Notes under the pieces: generated by a model
What the model was told of the DNA's origin: nothing
Databases searched by the model: none
The model's input: the letters and a program-made list of their open reading frames with translations, nothing else
Program-made: the position numbers and the translations under genes
Source: Protonemura montana
Lineage: Eukaryota; Arthropoda; Insecta; Plecoptera; Nemouridae
Length of the DNA: 64,000 nt
Direction of reading: 5' to 3'
Assembly (NCBI GenBank): GCA_947568835.1
Contig: OX387602.1
Location: forward strand, 17,721,021-17,785,020
Shown here: piece after piece, positions 24,114 to 37,219 of the stretch
How the letters are laid out: each line of letters begins with the position of its first letter
Numbering within the stretch: the stretch's first letter is position 1

Positions 24114-25237
24114 ATGGCAACTGATACGGAAAGTATCAAAATACTGGCACAAGTACTTGAAAAACAAGAATTAGATGTACGTCTCATGACAGCAAATACC
24201 TAACCTAACTCTGAAGCTGGTTCATTAAATTGCATGACCATATTATATTTAATTCTTGGTTTTAACGTCATGTTTATGAAACTCTTATTTCAGAGTCCAA
24301 CCGGTGTGGTTTCTCCAGAAATATATGCTCAACTACTTGCTGTCTACTTGTTTCAAAACGACCTGTAAGTTATGTTGTAACCCACGCTCCGTGCCTAGGT
24401 ATTATTATCACATTATCTGCATTCTGTGGGTGTCTTAGATACCTTTTAGAGTCTAGTAGCCATTATGAACGACGGAAAGCCTGCACACAGACAATATCTG
24501 ATAAATTGTCATCTGTTGATGGGATTTTTTGCAAGAAACATCCGGATAGAAATAATACCCAGATTGTAATGATCACAATTATAATTGTTATCACAAATTG
24601 TAATTATTACTACATTCGATGCCAGATTGTTTCTGTCCCAGTATTTTCTTGTTCTTAGCGTTTAGTTTATTTTGAACTCAGAAGAGCAGTTTCTGAACAT
24701 TAAAGCAAATCTCTTCCTCAGCTGTAACGCCAAAAACTTATGGAAACGCATTCCACAATCAGCAAAAACCTCACATTCAGAACTTGGTCTCATATGGAAA
24801 GTTGGGCAGAATATTTGGCAACGTGACTTTGCGGGGGTGTACACAGCGATGGCCGTGGAATGGTCAGAGAATGTTTCTCACATCATGGCTGCATTACTTG
24901 GTAAGCTTTAGAATAGTTTGATAGAATAATTTTCCTGTAGATTTGAAATGATATGGCAGAAAATAATAACTTTGGTTATTTTACAGAAAACTTTCGCAAG
25001 CGTGCGTTGCATCTAGTTTCTAGCGCTTATTCATCTATAAGCTTGACTGACCTGGCCACAATTGCTGGTCTCACAGTCGAAGAAACAGTCGCTCAAGCAA
25101 CTGCACAAGGCTGGCAAGTTGATGAGGTGTCCCGGATTGTAAACCCTTGCAAGCCTCCTCCAGAACCACATCACATTACACCCAGTGAAGATCAACTGAA
25201 CAAGCTTACCGAGTTTGTTTCATTTCTTGAAAATTAA
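24114..25237 (+). CDS. COPS8: COP9 signalosome complex subunit 8, 4 exons
   Basis: Exons: 24114-24176, 24294-24364, 24722-24900, 24987-25237. All introns are GT-AG and phases agree, giving 187 aa plus stop (human 209 aa). Diagnostic blocks against vertebrate CSN8 include [41 protein letters not shown] and the ending [16 protein letters not shown]8 is the smallest PCI-type subunit of the nuclear and cytosolic COP9 signalosome, which removes NEDD8 from cullins through its CSN5 JAMM subunit. It is structural, not catalytic. The N-terminus is a little shorter than in human and the loop before the last helix is reduced, both within family variation. The start at 24114 gives the family-like opening and no better upstream ATG is seen. 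The gene is transcribed away from MPND. Confidence 0.95.
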
Positions 25238-25284
25238 TATTCTTTCTCTCGTTTACCAACCTATTTTCAAATTCTGTGTAAAGA

Positions 25285-25299
25285 AATAAAAATAATAAA
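25285..25299 (+). other. COPS8 polyadenylation signals
   Basis: Two overlapping-range AATAAA hexamers (25285-25290 and 25294-25299) lie about 50 nt after the COPS8 stop, giving a very short 3' UTR. Confidence 0.75.
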
Positions 25300-25739
25300 A
25301 ACTAGCTATTATCTTGAATAAGCTGTGACTATTCAATTTTGGTAGGGTCTGTCCAGAAAGCCCTAATTTCAAACTTTCTAGAGCTTGAACTGCAAAGTAA
25401 TTGCCTAAAACTGAAACTCAGTGACAACTACTGGTAACATTCCACAACCTATAGGATTCCACTGGGCCAGTAAACAATTGGGTCAACTGGTAGTTACTGG
25501 AACTATTATGTCCAGTAGATTTTACTGGAGACCCGCTGAAGTTGGTAAATTCAGTGAGTTTTTGAACGCAATCACTGAACTGTACAGAATGATCCTAGGG
25601 ATGTCTTCATCAAGGGATGCTAAAGACATCCATTTTGTGAAACAAAATAACTAGGAAGCCAAACGTAAAATTGTTACTTGGGATCTTTAAAGCAACCCTT
25701 ACTTTGAGTGTAATCTTTAATTTTTTGAATTCCTGCTTC

Positions 25740-25922
25740 TCGGCGGGTTTCGTTTGAAATTTGCTCGCTTGACCGGTTAGCAAGGAGAGTGCGCTAGTTG
25801 TAGCTGTTTCTTGTCGCTCTGACGGCGGGTGCCGTTTTCAGCGCAAATGGTGAATTCAAAATATTCACGACCGTAACAAGTGAATTGAAGTGAAGAATAT
25901 TAATGAATTGATAAATGAAGTG
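25740..25922 (+). promoter_or_regulatory. CpG-rich block ending in a strong splice donor; possible non-coding first exon
   Basis: About 120 bp of locally GC/CpG-rich sequence (CTCGGCGGG at the start, CTGACGGCGGGTGCCG later) is followed by TCAGCGCAAATGG and, at 25923, the near-consensus donor TG|GTAAGTGA. No long ORF crosses it. The pattern fits a promoter with a 5' UTR exon of an unseen plus-strand gene whose coding exons lie beyond a long intron. It could equally be an alternative feature near the COPS8 3' end or chance. Confidence 0.25.
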
Positions 25923-25924
25923 GT

Positions 25925-28735
25925 AAGTGATAATTCCACATCATGCATGTTATGTTATAGCCAATATCGTGATCGCATTGTAGTAGTATTGCACCTACAG
26001 ATTCGGTACTAAGTGCCAATATATGTTTTAATTGTTTATTGGAAGTTGTAGGTTAGACCGGACTGTGTATGACACATTTTTTAATGCTGTCGGCATCGAG
26101 CTTTTGGATGAAAATACTGGACTTACGCGTTATGGGTCAGTTTTTATGCCTTGTTACCTTCACGTAATAAATTCTTATATCAGCCCCACACCGGTATCAC
26201 CATCTATACCTAAACGATTTGACACAAACACATTACGACTCAATCTGTCGTGACAATACTAGATGTGAGACAATAAAATCATATGACGGGTCAGCACTTG
26301 ACAGAGCGCCGCGGAGGACATTGCAATAAATCAGGCAGATTAATAATACATCAAGGAAATAGGTAATAGCCAGCGACTCATTAAACGGCCCATATAAGGA
26401 GGAGAGAAAATTCCTCGGATCTTAAGATTCCCACGGGGACAGTACGTGCAACGTCGTTGCTAATTAATAGTTGCATTTTTAATAAACTAGTGCATTCTTA
26501 GATCACACGTCATTGTTGCACAAAATATTTGCAGTAATCTCGATCTGAGCTGCTTTGCGATGGGCATGTTTGTAACTACAATAGTTTCATCTTATTTATA
26601 AACATACTAACATTTTTTACTAAGGCTACCTACATCCTTCCAAGTCTTAATATAAAATATGTAACTACCCGGCTACTTAGAGTGACCAGTGACCACACGT
26701 AATAAACCAAACTTATATTTGACATTTCCCAATCAACACAGTATGAATAATTTATCAATCACAGGATGAGGTTCCATTATTTCCCTTCTCTAGTCGTGAC
26801 CAGTGACTGACAGCGTTCGTGATAGAGGGGGTTGAAACGAATAGAATATCTACCATACAAGAAGCCTACACTGTATCGATGCAACCAGTCACAATTGCTT
26901 GCAAGCCTCTCACATTTTCTCTTTAATCAACTGTTAAATGAAGCCAGCTGGTCGAAATAAGAGCGTAATTACCTGTGGTATTAAATGGTTAATTTTGAAG
27001 TAGGAAGTTATTTTGAATTGTTTGCCCGTGCCAGGTGGCTTATGGTAGGTTAGACATTGCCTCCCCGTGAGTGGAACTCATGCTGCTTCCACGTGGGTCA
27101 TTACTATTGTTCAAACTCTCGATGTAGTGGGTGTCAAAGAACCGATCAGGCGGAAATTGTATTGGAAAGCTAGACCGTTGCGGTGGAATGAGAAACAAGC
27201 GTTTTATTCCCGGAACTATGTTTGTTATCTTATTCTTACACCCTATTTTGATTTCACATGAATACTCGGCTTTATTTTCTATAATTTTCAAACATGACAA
27301 TGATAACTTTACGTAAAAATTGGTATTTTTATTGGTGTTTGTGATCCCTCTTTGTGTTATGTAGAATGTGTGGAATTTCGATACTTCTTCGCAATCGCAG
27401 CCATATCATGTGTTCAAGTTATGTGACAAAAACTAAAATCTGTAGCTGTAGATTGTATGGAATGTACGAGTTCAGTTTGACTCGAGACTATGATCTCATA
27501 ACAGGATCTAAATCTTTCGGGTAACTTTATTCAGCTTCAGGATTATGCTGGGCATTGCGGCAGCCGTAATGTGTGGACACGATAAATAACGTCTAAGTAC
27601 CTACATACAAACTTATAACAATCGGTCATAAATATACCTATCACGTTATTATTTTCGCGAATGTCCCAACTCCTAAGTACTTTACAAGACCCAGAAATAT
27701 TTTGGTGCTTCGTGTCTCTAATATGTGCAGCTTGTGTAACCCAAGACCACTTTCGAGTGCATTGTTTATGATGCGGTTTGCTTGCATTCGGCTCAATGCA
27801 CTTGTCTTATTTGCGATTGAAATCACGTTAAGAGGTTGTTCCGAAAGTCAGCCAAACTATAAAGGTAAGTCGGCGCAGTTTGTGCAACACCAATTTTATT
27901 TCGAAATAAAAGAAGAACCTGAAATCCTCAACAGTCAAAGGGAATCTCCAGTCCTGGGACAAGTTAAACCCTGGCTCACGATCAGAAAGCAGACGTGGAT
28001 TTTCTTCCAGTTCAATAGTTTCGATAATCTAATTACAGTATAGATCTATCGTTTTTAACATTCGAATTTAAATCCATGAAACTTTGCACCAAAAGGCGGT
28101 TCAAAAAACCAGTTGAGAATTAATTATTTGCGCGTGTCAAATAAAAACTAGGCGATCGAGACTGCAGCAAAATCCTACTCGAATTTAATATAAGCCATGT
28201 GCTCGCGTATTGTGGGCCTCTCATAAGCACAACCACTTTGTGGGAACCGGACCAAGACAAGAAGAACTCTTACGAATTGTGGTATTCCTAAAGGTGGGTT
28301 GTGATCAGTTTTCGCAACATCATTACTGGTGCCACTGAGAATACACGGGTATCTTTATAGAACGGCAGACGAGGTTAGGCAGGGCTTCCATGTTGTATAG
28401 TGTCGATATCTCGCGCATTTATTTATGACTCATTGGAGATTGGCCAATCATTTGGGAACTATAAGAAAGTAATGGAGCTTGGACATTATTCTACCAATGC
28501 GCAGCGTTTTATTCTCGTATAATGAGGAACGCTGCCTTGGGGCAAAAATTCCCTTGATGATTTAAGTGCTACCTTTTTTGGGCGCTCAAATGACACACAA
28601 TAACTCTGATCAACCCGAATGTTTTGTAAATTATTGATCCTCGTGGCTATCAACACTTACGAACAACAAACCACATTTCGCTACCGAAGAAATTCCGTGT
28701 GGTTTTAAACGAAACTTATACCTTCCCTTACCATC
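25925..28735. other. AT-rich interval after COPS8, no gene seen
   Basis: Short ORFs only; none shows family motifs or paired splice sites. If the donor at 25923 is real this would be intron. Confidence 0.45.
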
Positions 28736-28739
28736 GAGC

Positions 28740-29330
28740 CTTGCACCGTAGTTTCCGTCCAATGCATATCCCTGTTCCAAGCGATCGCTTCTGTTCCCTC
28801 GGGATAACTTGTTGCTCGTTGAGCTAGGTCATAGCACCGACGTCGCGACGTCCCGCCTGGACATTCGTAATTATTTTTAAATCGCGGTTCTTTCTCGAAA
28901 TCGGCGCGAGACGCTCGGTTCGCTGCCGCGGTGGCCGCTACGTCTAAATCTGTCCCGCAAAGGGGTCAGTGCATCGTAGACTGTCCCCGGAATGGCCGCG
29001 GCCCGTGCGAAATGTGCGCAATCGGGCGCATCGCGACGCTAAACAATTTGGGGTATTTTTTTGCCGAAGCACTGTTTATTTTTTGGCAGTTGGCTGCATT
29101 TTGATGGGGGTACTAAATTAGTCCTTGGGCAGGTCAGTGCTTTCTAAGAGGTGCTTGGAATTACAGTGCGCTCGGATAGAAATAAACACCGCGCATCGTA
29201 TAACGACTGCAGTCTGCGACTGCGATCCGATTTATGATGCCATCAAGACCGTGCTTTAATCAAGCGCACTAATTTAGTTTCATTTGCTTAATTATCAATT
29301 GTTTTCGCTGGCAAATTTCAATCAACTTTT
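28740..29330. promoter_or_regulatory. CpG-rich, palindrome-bearing candidate regulatory element
   Basis: 28740-29065 is the strongest CpG cluster of the desert. It contains the perfect 14-bp palindrome GACGTCGCGACGTC (28839-28852), GTAATTA at ~28870 and CTGCCGCGGTGGCCGC near 28922. The next 250 bp hold homeodomain-type sites (TTTATGATGC, CACTAATTTAG, TTAATTATCAATTG). There is no ORF. It reads like a developmental enhancer or promoter. Confidence 0.4.
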
Positions 29331-30400
29331 CAGCTATACCTGTTCGTCTTGGTCACACGCTTATTAACTCGGAGCAAATTCATTATTGACCACGTCCAAC
29401 TCTGTTTCAGTTATTATTTATGTAAAGTCTTAATTTAAACCAAGAAAACAAATATTATCGCAACGTCCCTAGAAGATACTAAAGATGAAAAGAAATGTGC
29501 TCAAGGGTGGCCCAATATATGGCCAAAGATTAATTTTAAACATCTGTGTTGACCAGTTTAATTGAGAGTGCGCCAAGTCTAGAGCCTGAGGCCAATCTAA
29601 TAAGTTATCGCTGGCGCAGCCAAAAATCGCACTTTGTTTCTAGACAAAGATATTACACTTGTTTACCCTGCTTCAAAACTAACATCTGTATCTTCTAAAT
29701 AATTAATTACGAGGCTAATTTGGAAGATCTCTAGATTACAAAGTACAACGCTCTCATTCTTACGTCTAAACAAATCTATTCACGCGCTGTTAGTGACGAT
29801 GAGTAATTGATAAAGTTACTTGATCAAATTTCTGCAAAGGAAATTTGTGCCAAAACCGGTGAAAATTGATGGGAATGCACTGGAAAATCGCGAGACGCAC
29901 CACATCTGGCTATCAAGGCACGACAACGACAAGGTAAATGACCAGGCAAAGGATTTTTCCGTCGCCCAAGGAATGGCTTCACTGGCCGTTGGCCAGCGCA
30001 AAGACAACGCCACAGTCAACAAAGCACTCGTAGAGGTAGCACTCGACGCTCCAAGAAGACATTCATTGAATAATTCGGTGAGCGGCCAAGTGAATCTCTT
30101 ACGAGTTCTGCCCCATTAGACACGCCGCCGGGCCCGAAAAGAACCAGCACGGAATTCGGCGACATTAAAAAAAAACACACACGCCTTTTTTGAGGAAACA
30201 TCCTTGAAGTAGAAGATGTTGCGCTGCAGTGCTCGAAGAAACGATCAATTTTCGCGGGGTCTCTCGCTGAATTTATGTTTGTTCTCTGGAGGTTATAAGA
30301 TTTATTCAAATTCAGCTACACATTTGTGGAATAATCTAGTGATACTTCGCTCCGATTGGGATTATGGTGCGCTGAATCAGGTCGTTTGGATGCACTGGTA

Positions 30401-30590
30401 GCATTGAGTTTATATAGTCAGGAAGCCAACGTTAATGTTAAACATGCTGCTGAGCTAATAAGCCGACAACACATGGTAACGATAAGTGCCACCCAATGGC
30501 GCTTGCGGCCGTCCTTAAAAAAAAACGTGCAATTAAATAATTTCGGCCCAAAATATCGGTAAATTGTATATCAATCGTTAAGGTAATTTT
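30401..30590 (+). repeat. interspersed repeat family R2, copy 1
   Basis: This aligns in the same orientation with 55050-55248 at roughly 65-70% by eye. Shared segments are ATAGTCAG, CCAACGTTAATGTTAAAC-like, CTGCTGAGC, the identical 13-mer ATGGCGCTTGCGG (30496-30508), CAATTAAATAATT and TATATCAAT. It is either an old transposon relic or a duplicated regulatory element; no coding frame is conserved convincingly in both copies. Confidence 0.65.
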
Positions 30591-33500
30591 TCGCGAAGAC
30601 AGCAAAACATGAGCGCAATGATAGTACGCTAGTATAGTTTTGCGGGTCACGGCTTAGAGTTGGCACATGAGAAATCTAATTGAAATATCAGCGTATAGAA
30701 ATCGTGTCTTGAAAATAAAAAGTAATCGGCGGTCATATATAATTAGGCGAAGATTACCGAAACACTTTTAAGACACTGCTAATCAGGACAGTACCCGCGC
30801 TTTATATCGAAGCCGCCGTCAACGATACCTATGCCGACAACTGGCTTACTCCTGCGATGGATCCCTGGTAAATTATCGGACAAATCATGTTCTATTCGAT
30901 AGCTAATAATTACTCGCTAATTGCATGCGTGATCTCAAAGTGCAAAGTGATCACGGAATCGTACTTGCTGATAAACAAATTTCCCCAAAACAATTTAATG
31001 CTATTTCAATTCGCATACATAATTTCAGCTATTAGCGAAACTGAAACCGATAATTTTGTACGTAGTTCATATGAATCGTTCGTGCGTAAAGTATTTTCAA
31101 CCGGTGCTGCCTCTTTTATCACTGTGCAATCAGTTCGTTTCTTAATATTGGTTTTCAGTGCCGAACGACCAGAGAATGAGATCAATCAGTCGACAGGTCC
31201 ACCACCAGTCTCTTACAGCGACGAATGCTTTGCATTGTCCGCCAAAACAAATCACGGGCTAATATAACAATGCATTTCAGTGGCGAGTGAATTTGTTTGA
31301 TTGGGCACCTGCCACCACGAAGCATTGCGATTGCAACGCGGAAGTTATTTTTGGAGGGATAATTTTCAATTAACTCATCATTGACATGCTGCGCCAATGA
31401 ATGCAATGAGATAATTCACAGTTCGAAGAGATTTCTTTAGCATAGGATCCGAATTAAGTAGCGTAGAACAGTAGTCTAATGAGTAGTTTTCTAGGACCGC
31501 TTCTTTTCTTGCTGTGATACAAGCACCCTCATTACGGATATGATGCGAAAGGATAAACTAACAGTAACGCAAATATATTACCAGATTTTCAAAATCAAGA
31601 ACTAAACAACGTGTAGGTACTTAAAAACATACGATTACTTGGATTAACTCAACCGACAACCAATATTCCCATAGAAATTAGTCACCCTGGCCTACTTGCT
31701 TCTACCCGCAACATAGTTTATCTTCCGATTAAAAACTGCTCTGCAATTTACTATCCAAAGTTCTTATGTAATGCAATATTGACCCTTGTGAGAAAGGTGA
31801 GCAGAAAATCATCGCACGAATAGATGTAATAAGGGGTGGAGTCAGACAGACTGCATCAATATACTGCCTTTACAAGACGTGCAATAATATATCTAGAACA
31901 TTATAATAATGATGACGACGATGATGACTTTTCGTTTCATTTCCAACATTCTTGTGGTCGTCTTAAAGGATCTATTGTCTAAATATTGTGGCAGTAATGT
32001 GGAGACTGGATTACATATTCGAATTGGTTTACGTGCATATTACTTGAGGTTTCCCCCTTCACCTCGACTTGGTATACGGCCCTCGTATCACCCGTATCAA
32101 TCTCAGCAGATGCAGCTCGTTGGTGCTTGATGGAAAACGTAATTGGAGGAATTGCTTCTCATGGCTTCGTGTAGAAATCGTAAACGCACTGTTTTTATTA
32201 CCTTAGATACATTGATTGTCTGTAAAAATGTTGAGCAAAAATACAAAAATATTACCCCTAAAGTCTAAAAGCGATGGCACGCATTTTTTTTAAATCTATT
32301 CAACGCATGTGAGTTGTACACCACGTCAATTTAGGCTGACATACAGACTAGAATTTTGCATAAGATTTTTATCTACAACTCTTGCGCACCCTCTGGCAAC
32401 CGATTTCAATTAAATACCATCCCGTGGGTGAAATTAAATGCATTTTCCAATGGTACGTCGATTACGTTTGCACATTTGAATCTCGCTCCCAGCGAATTCA
32501 GAGCAATCCAATGACCATGACAAGCGAATGAGCTGTGAACATGTAATTTATAAACGCAATACCGTACATCAACTGACAAAGGGATATATGGTATAGTATC
32601 TTCATATCTGATCTGTCTTGTATCAGATCGTCGCCCGGAGTTGACGGGGCACTATATGGCTTTATAAAGGAGCCTAGACTTGTTTCAAAAGAGCGCAGAC
32701 TTATTGGTAGTGTCCATTTTTTATTTCTACGGTATAAAAATTTTGCCATAAGACTCACAAGTGAATAGTACGTTCATTGCCGCTAACCACATAAACCAAA
32801 ATATGTTTACAACTTTTGTTTATCAAATCCCATTTGTTCAATAGCTTTAACGAACGAATGAACAGTGTGTTAAATCGATTAAACCTTCATAGATATACAG
32901 CCAATCAAATGCCTCTACTAAAAGTAAACAATCCTAGTAATACTCATTAATTCAAACATGCACTCATTCTACTTACGACATTCAGCTTCTTGTACTGAGG
33001 ATTGAAAAGACATGCTATCGAGGCTCCCTGGGTTTTATTAGACAACTACTTCTTATGCAGTTCTGTGCAATGCAATATTTTAATACATTTTTAATAGATT
33101 CCGCGTGCATGGTGCATGCATTGTGCGAGATCCTTGTGTGTAGTGCATGTAGGTTTACCTCGTTCAAGTGACGCCTCGTTAATATTGATGGTGTAATCAC
33201 GTTCAATTAGATGGCACGCAATTACACCGCAGTCTAGACTCGATCGGGTATTGCTCGCCCAAACATGCGATTCAGAATTAACTGATTCAAGGAATTATAC
33301 GAATTTTTGACAAGCGCGGTACTGAATTAAAAAAATGTATCCCTTGCGGGTGAAACTGTGATTGATGTGTTAATATTGTCAAAAGCCGTAATTTCCTAAG
33401 TACTTCCTATGTCTTTTATTGTCCTTTTACTCATGTGGGTATCAGCTATTAGACAACCGAAGGAAAGTGTTTCTAATTCCCGAAAAAGTTTAGGTATTTT

Positions 33501-35732
33501 TAAAAGAGTCAACGCAAAATCCAATAAAATAAAGTTGCGAACATTATGGACTTTCCTTTCTCGCTTTGGCTCCTAGAGACTAAACAAAGAAAATACAAAT
33601 CAAAAGAATTAATTTTTCCTCAAGGGATTGCAATGAAAAATTTGTAAACAGGTAAAAGTCCCATCGTTTTGATGCGAATCGTTTCGGCCTTGTGTACGAC
33701 ACATCGGATGAAATCTCCATCACGACGTGGGGATGAACGTTCAGTCTTTTCTCACCGCTTATTGTTTCACTGAAGAAATCATTCATTACCACTCAGCTTT
33801 TATCCACTGCATCCAGTAAGCTGAATCTATCGGGCTATAACTCTTTGCTGAAACAATTGTGCTGCTCATTCATGTGAAGACCTTATAATTATTATTCAAC
33901 TTTCTATAGGTATGGATAAACAGATTTCTAAAAATGATATCTGTTATAAAATACGAGCAATTGTTACAGAAGTTATTGCATTGTATTGTGAAGTTGATAA
34001 TTATAATCATTTTCCAGGTATTTCAAGTAATGGTAGATGGAATGCTCAAGGAAACTTAGGTGTCGCAGACTTTTCCTAAATTATCTTGATGTCGTAACAA
34101 TGCTTTATAATCATCCAAATTATGTAAATAGGTAGCTTCCATCCATGAATGACTGCAACGCTGCTTCAATGCCGGATCTGCACATTTTTACTACTAGATT
34201 TATTCTAATAATACGCCAAAAGTCTTCTCCTCCAAGATGATTGGTTTGAATTACGGTCTGATTGATTGAAGGATTGAAAGGAAATTAATCACATCAATCA
34301 TTCATCAACTGTGCTCTTGAAGTTCCCATTCTCGTGCTCCATGGATCGTCACGGCACCATCATGAATAACAGTAATCGAAATCACGACATCAAATATGAG
34401 ATTAAATTAATAGAATACAAATTAACCTATCGCTGACTATCAATCAATAATTGGTTTTGAAGGTAAAAAGGAAATATCGTCAACTTTCATACGAGAGTTA
34501 GCAAGAGAGACATCTCAAAACGACACGCGTATAGCCAAAAGGAAATTGCGTTGGTGATAAAACGCTGATTTTCTGTCGCGAAAACTTTCTACGGAGCGTA
34601 AGCTGACATTTGTTTCCTCTGTCAAGGAAACCGTAAAGTCCAGTGCAACACCTGAGTCACTGTTAATCAAACGCAATTAATACGCGCCTGCCTCTATCAG
34701 TCGCATGGCAACCACTAACTGGCTAACCCTGGCTAGATCGTATAGCCACACATCTCCGCTATTTTATTTACTTGTTAAATGACAGTTATCTGAGAAGAAT
34801 TCAACAGATATATCCAGTAATCATGAGGATAACTTACGACCGTAGTAGAAATAAACGGAATGCACAGTAAAATATTGTATGTTATAGTAGATAATTTATT
34901 ATAAATCTATAAAATCGCGACGTCACTCGAAGATATGTTAAGTTTCTAGCGATTGCGAAGGTCCGGGTTCAGATCTTTGATCTAGCCATGACACGAATGT
35001 AATGTTTGAGACAATGAGAAGTCAATTGCTGATCAGATTTTAGCATCGGCTAGCTATTAGCCATTAGGAACCATCGCCATTCGCAAGCGAAGGGATTTGA
35101 ACATCGCTGTGAATTTGAAGGTATTCATCTTACAAGGAAAGTTATCGCTATTAATTGTGTAACCAACTACTCAAACAAGAAACAACTGTAAATTATCAGC
35201 AGCATTGACTAGCTCTACCTTTTACATTGTTGAATGCAAATTAATAATTTGCCATCTTCATTGCAAAAGCTGTTTATCTGTGCATCATTTTATTGCATAG
35301 ATCGCAATTTATGGAAAAATCAAGCAAACAATTTAAAAAAATTCAAAATGAATATGCCGTCACTGCCTATCCATACTAGTCGCGTTTCCATATGTTCTGG
35401 CATGAGAAGATACGATCCGTACCAGCGTTTCTCGTAATCATTTTGAGCGGATAGATCTTCCAATGAGCTCCGCAGGGCATGCAGCCTCGGTGTATAATGA
35501 CCAGTATCTCACCTCATGTGACGTTTTCTCGACGTGTGGTCCACCGCTTGCACGGAGGCATTCAAAACACGATCATTCAAAACTGAGTGTCGGTACGACG
35601 AGACTTTTTCTACCAAGCATATACCATGCGGCAAAGATATACCGGGTGGATGAGGAAACCTTCACGGGAAGAGTTTCTATCATAATTCAGTGCATTGCAG
35701 TGCTAAGGTTAGACAGAGTAGACATGAGTAAA

Positions 35733-35739
<7 letters not shown>

Positions 35740-35768
<29 letters not shown>
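35740..35768. repeat. (AT)n microsatellite
   Basis: An A-run followed by about 14 AT units, in the gene desert. Confidence 0.95.
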
Positions 35769-36939
35769 GGTTTGGGTAAAAAAGAAACGTTTCAGTTTTG
35801 GTATTATAACCTATTGATCCCAGACCTGAATTCAGTTCTGAACCCTCAATTCACAACAAGGACTCATGTTAGAATATAACTATAACATTGCACTGAATTA
35901 TTGAATCACTGAATACCTGACTGTGAGGAACTGGCAAATAGCTTCTGTGTAATTCTACAGTTCATTCATTTCAGCTACTTATCATTTCACACGGCGTCAC
36001 TAGTACATTTTTCTACTACAAAAATAACAATTATACCGATTTCGTTGGGTTACCAACAGTGTCAAGCACCCCAACAACTGCGTATTGCAAGCAGTATCTC
36101 GACATAGCTGCGAGTGGCGAGTTCAGTGACAATAATTGGTAGCTCTATTTCACCCACACATAATAGTAGATCATTGCTTTGGACCCAGAAGTGGAACATA
36201 GCTGGACATGCCTTCTGACCTCATATACAAGAAATCATGTCATAACTTATCTATTGGTTACCAATTATCTGAGATGCTAGACGCCACTTAAGCTGTCCGG
36301 GGGATAGGAGTGTGGGTGTTGCTGGACCAAACTCACATCTCCGACTAACCATCCTGTGACCACTCTGCTCACCACAACGCTCGCGTACCTCGCCGTCTTA
36401 TTACGTCAAAGCGATAGGACCGCCTTCTCACGTTCTACTCAAATTTCTAACTGCATTCCCACACAAAATTGTGTGTTTTATGCATGAGGTGCACGGTGCA
36501 CCCATGATGTATCATGTAATGCCTTTGGTACCTACTCAACAAATTAATAAGACCTATATGTGACACAGTTGAAAGCATTCAACGAAAAGTAAGCGAACAT
36601 GATGTCACGAATTGCTCTTAGTAAAATCAGCAATTTCGTATTGGCATAAGCAAAACTTGGAATCGACTATATTGATTCTGATCATGCCATTATCTCCAAG
36701 AAATGATGACAGTAACGAACTTAACGCATTATGTTTTCTCAACATTTTATTACCCTAGCCTTCATTTGCAAAACCATTAGCGGCGTAATATACCGGTCTA
36801 CATAATGTTTAATAAATAAAAAAAACATGGCACCTCAAGAACAATGCAAATCGTGACAAACTCGACCTGATACCGCGTTCAAATACACAAAACATAAAGA
36901 AAATTTTGACAAAATGCGTCTCCTACGCCATCGACCCCT

Positions 36940-37215
36940 CACGTTTCTTTTTGTCTATTGGTCCGGTCGCCGATTTCTGTAGTCGTGATCGTCGGCCGGA
37001 CTCCGGAATGTCTTTGTTGCGTAAATTAGTGCATTACTAAATGCAGCACACGTCGGGCTAATCGTGCCAAGGCTGCACTTTTTCAAGCGTCTCAATTATA
37101 CGCCGTTGTCACTGTTGCCGGCGGAATCAGAGGCGGTGGCGGTGGGATTCGATCGAATCTGATCGACGTCATTTGCATAATTCCAATGATTAGCGAGTAA
37201 TTATTGCTGCGGACT
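36940..37215. promoter_or_regulatory. candidate developmental enhancer
   Basis: A GC/CpG-rich block with GTCGGCCGGACTCCGG, the perfect 14-bp palindrome GATTCGATCGAATC (37146-37159), the exact octamer ATTTGCAT (37171-37178) and several TAAT cores (CTAATCG, GTAATTATTG). No ORF is present. Clustering of POU and homeodomain sites is direct sequence observation; enhancer function is inference. Confidence 0.4.
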
Positions 37216-37219
37216 TCGT

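Larger units (their letters stand above)
29335..36935. other. gene desert, segment 1
   Basis: Holds repeat R2 copy 1 and one (AT)n. A modest CpG-containing patch lies at 30000-30170. The ORF at 30887-31267 (126 codons) and others have no recognisable content. Confidence 0.5.

Noticed and set aside
24196-24215. CCTAACCTAA in COPS8 intron 1, like the arthropod telomere repeat
   Set aside because: Only two units; far too short to be telomeric, and weak as evidence for the phylum.
33661-33710. GTTTCGGCC...GATGAAATC, possible third hammerhead-like motif
   Set aside because: No stem pairs between the two boxes when read on either strand.
34955-34985. TCCGGGTTCAGATC, B-box-like
   Set aside because: Upstream sequence has no A-box and no cloverleaf; isolated resemblance.
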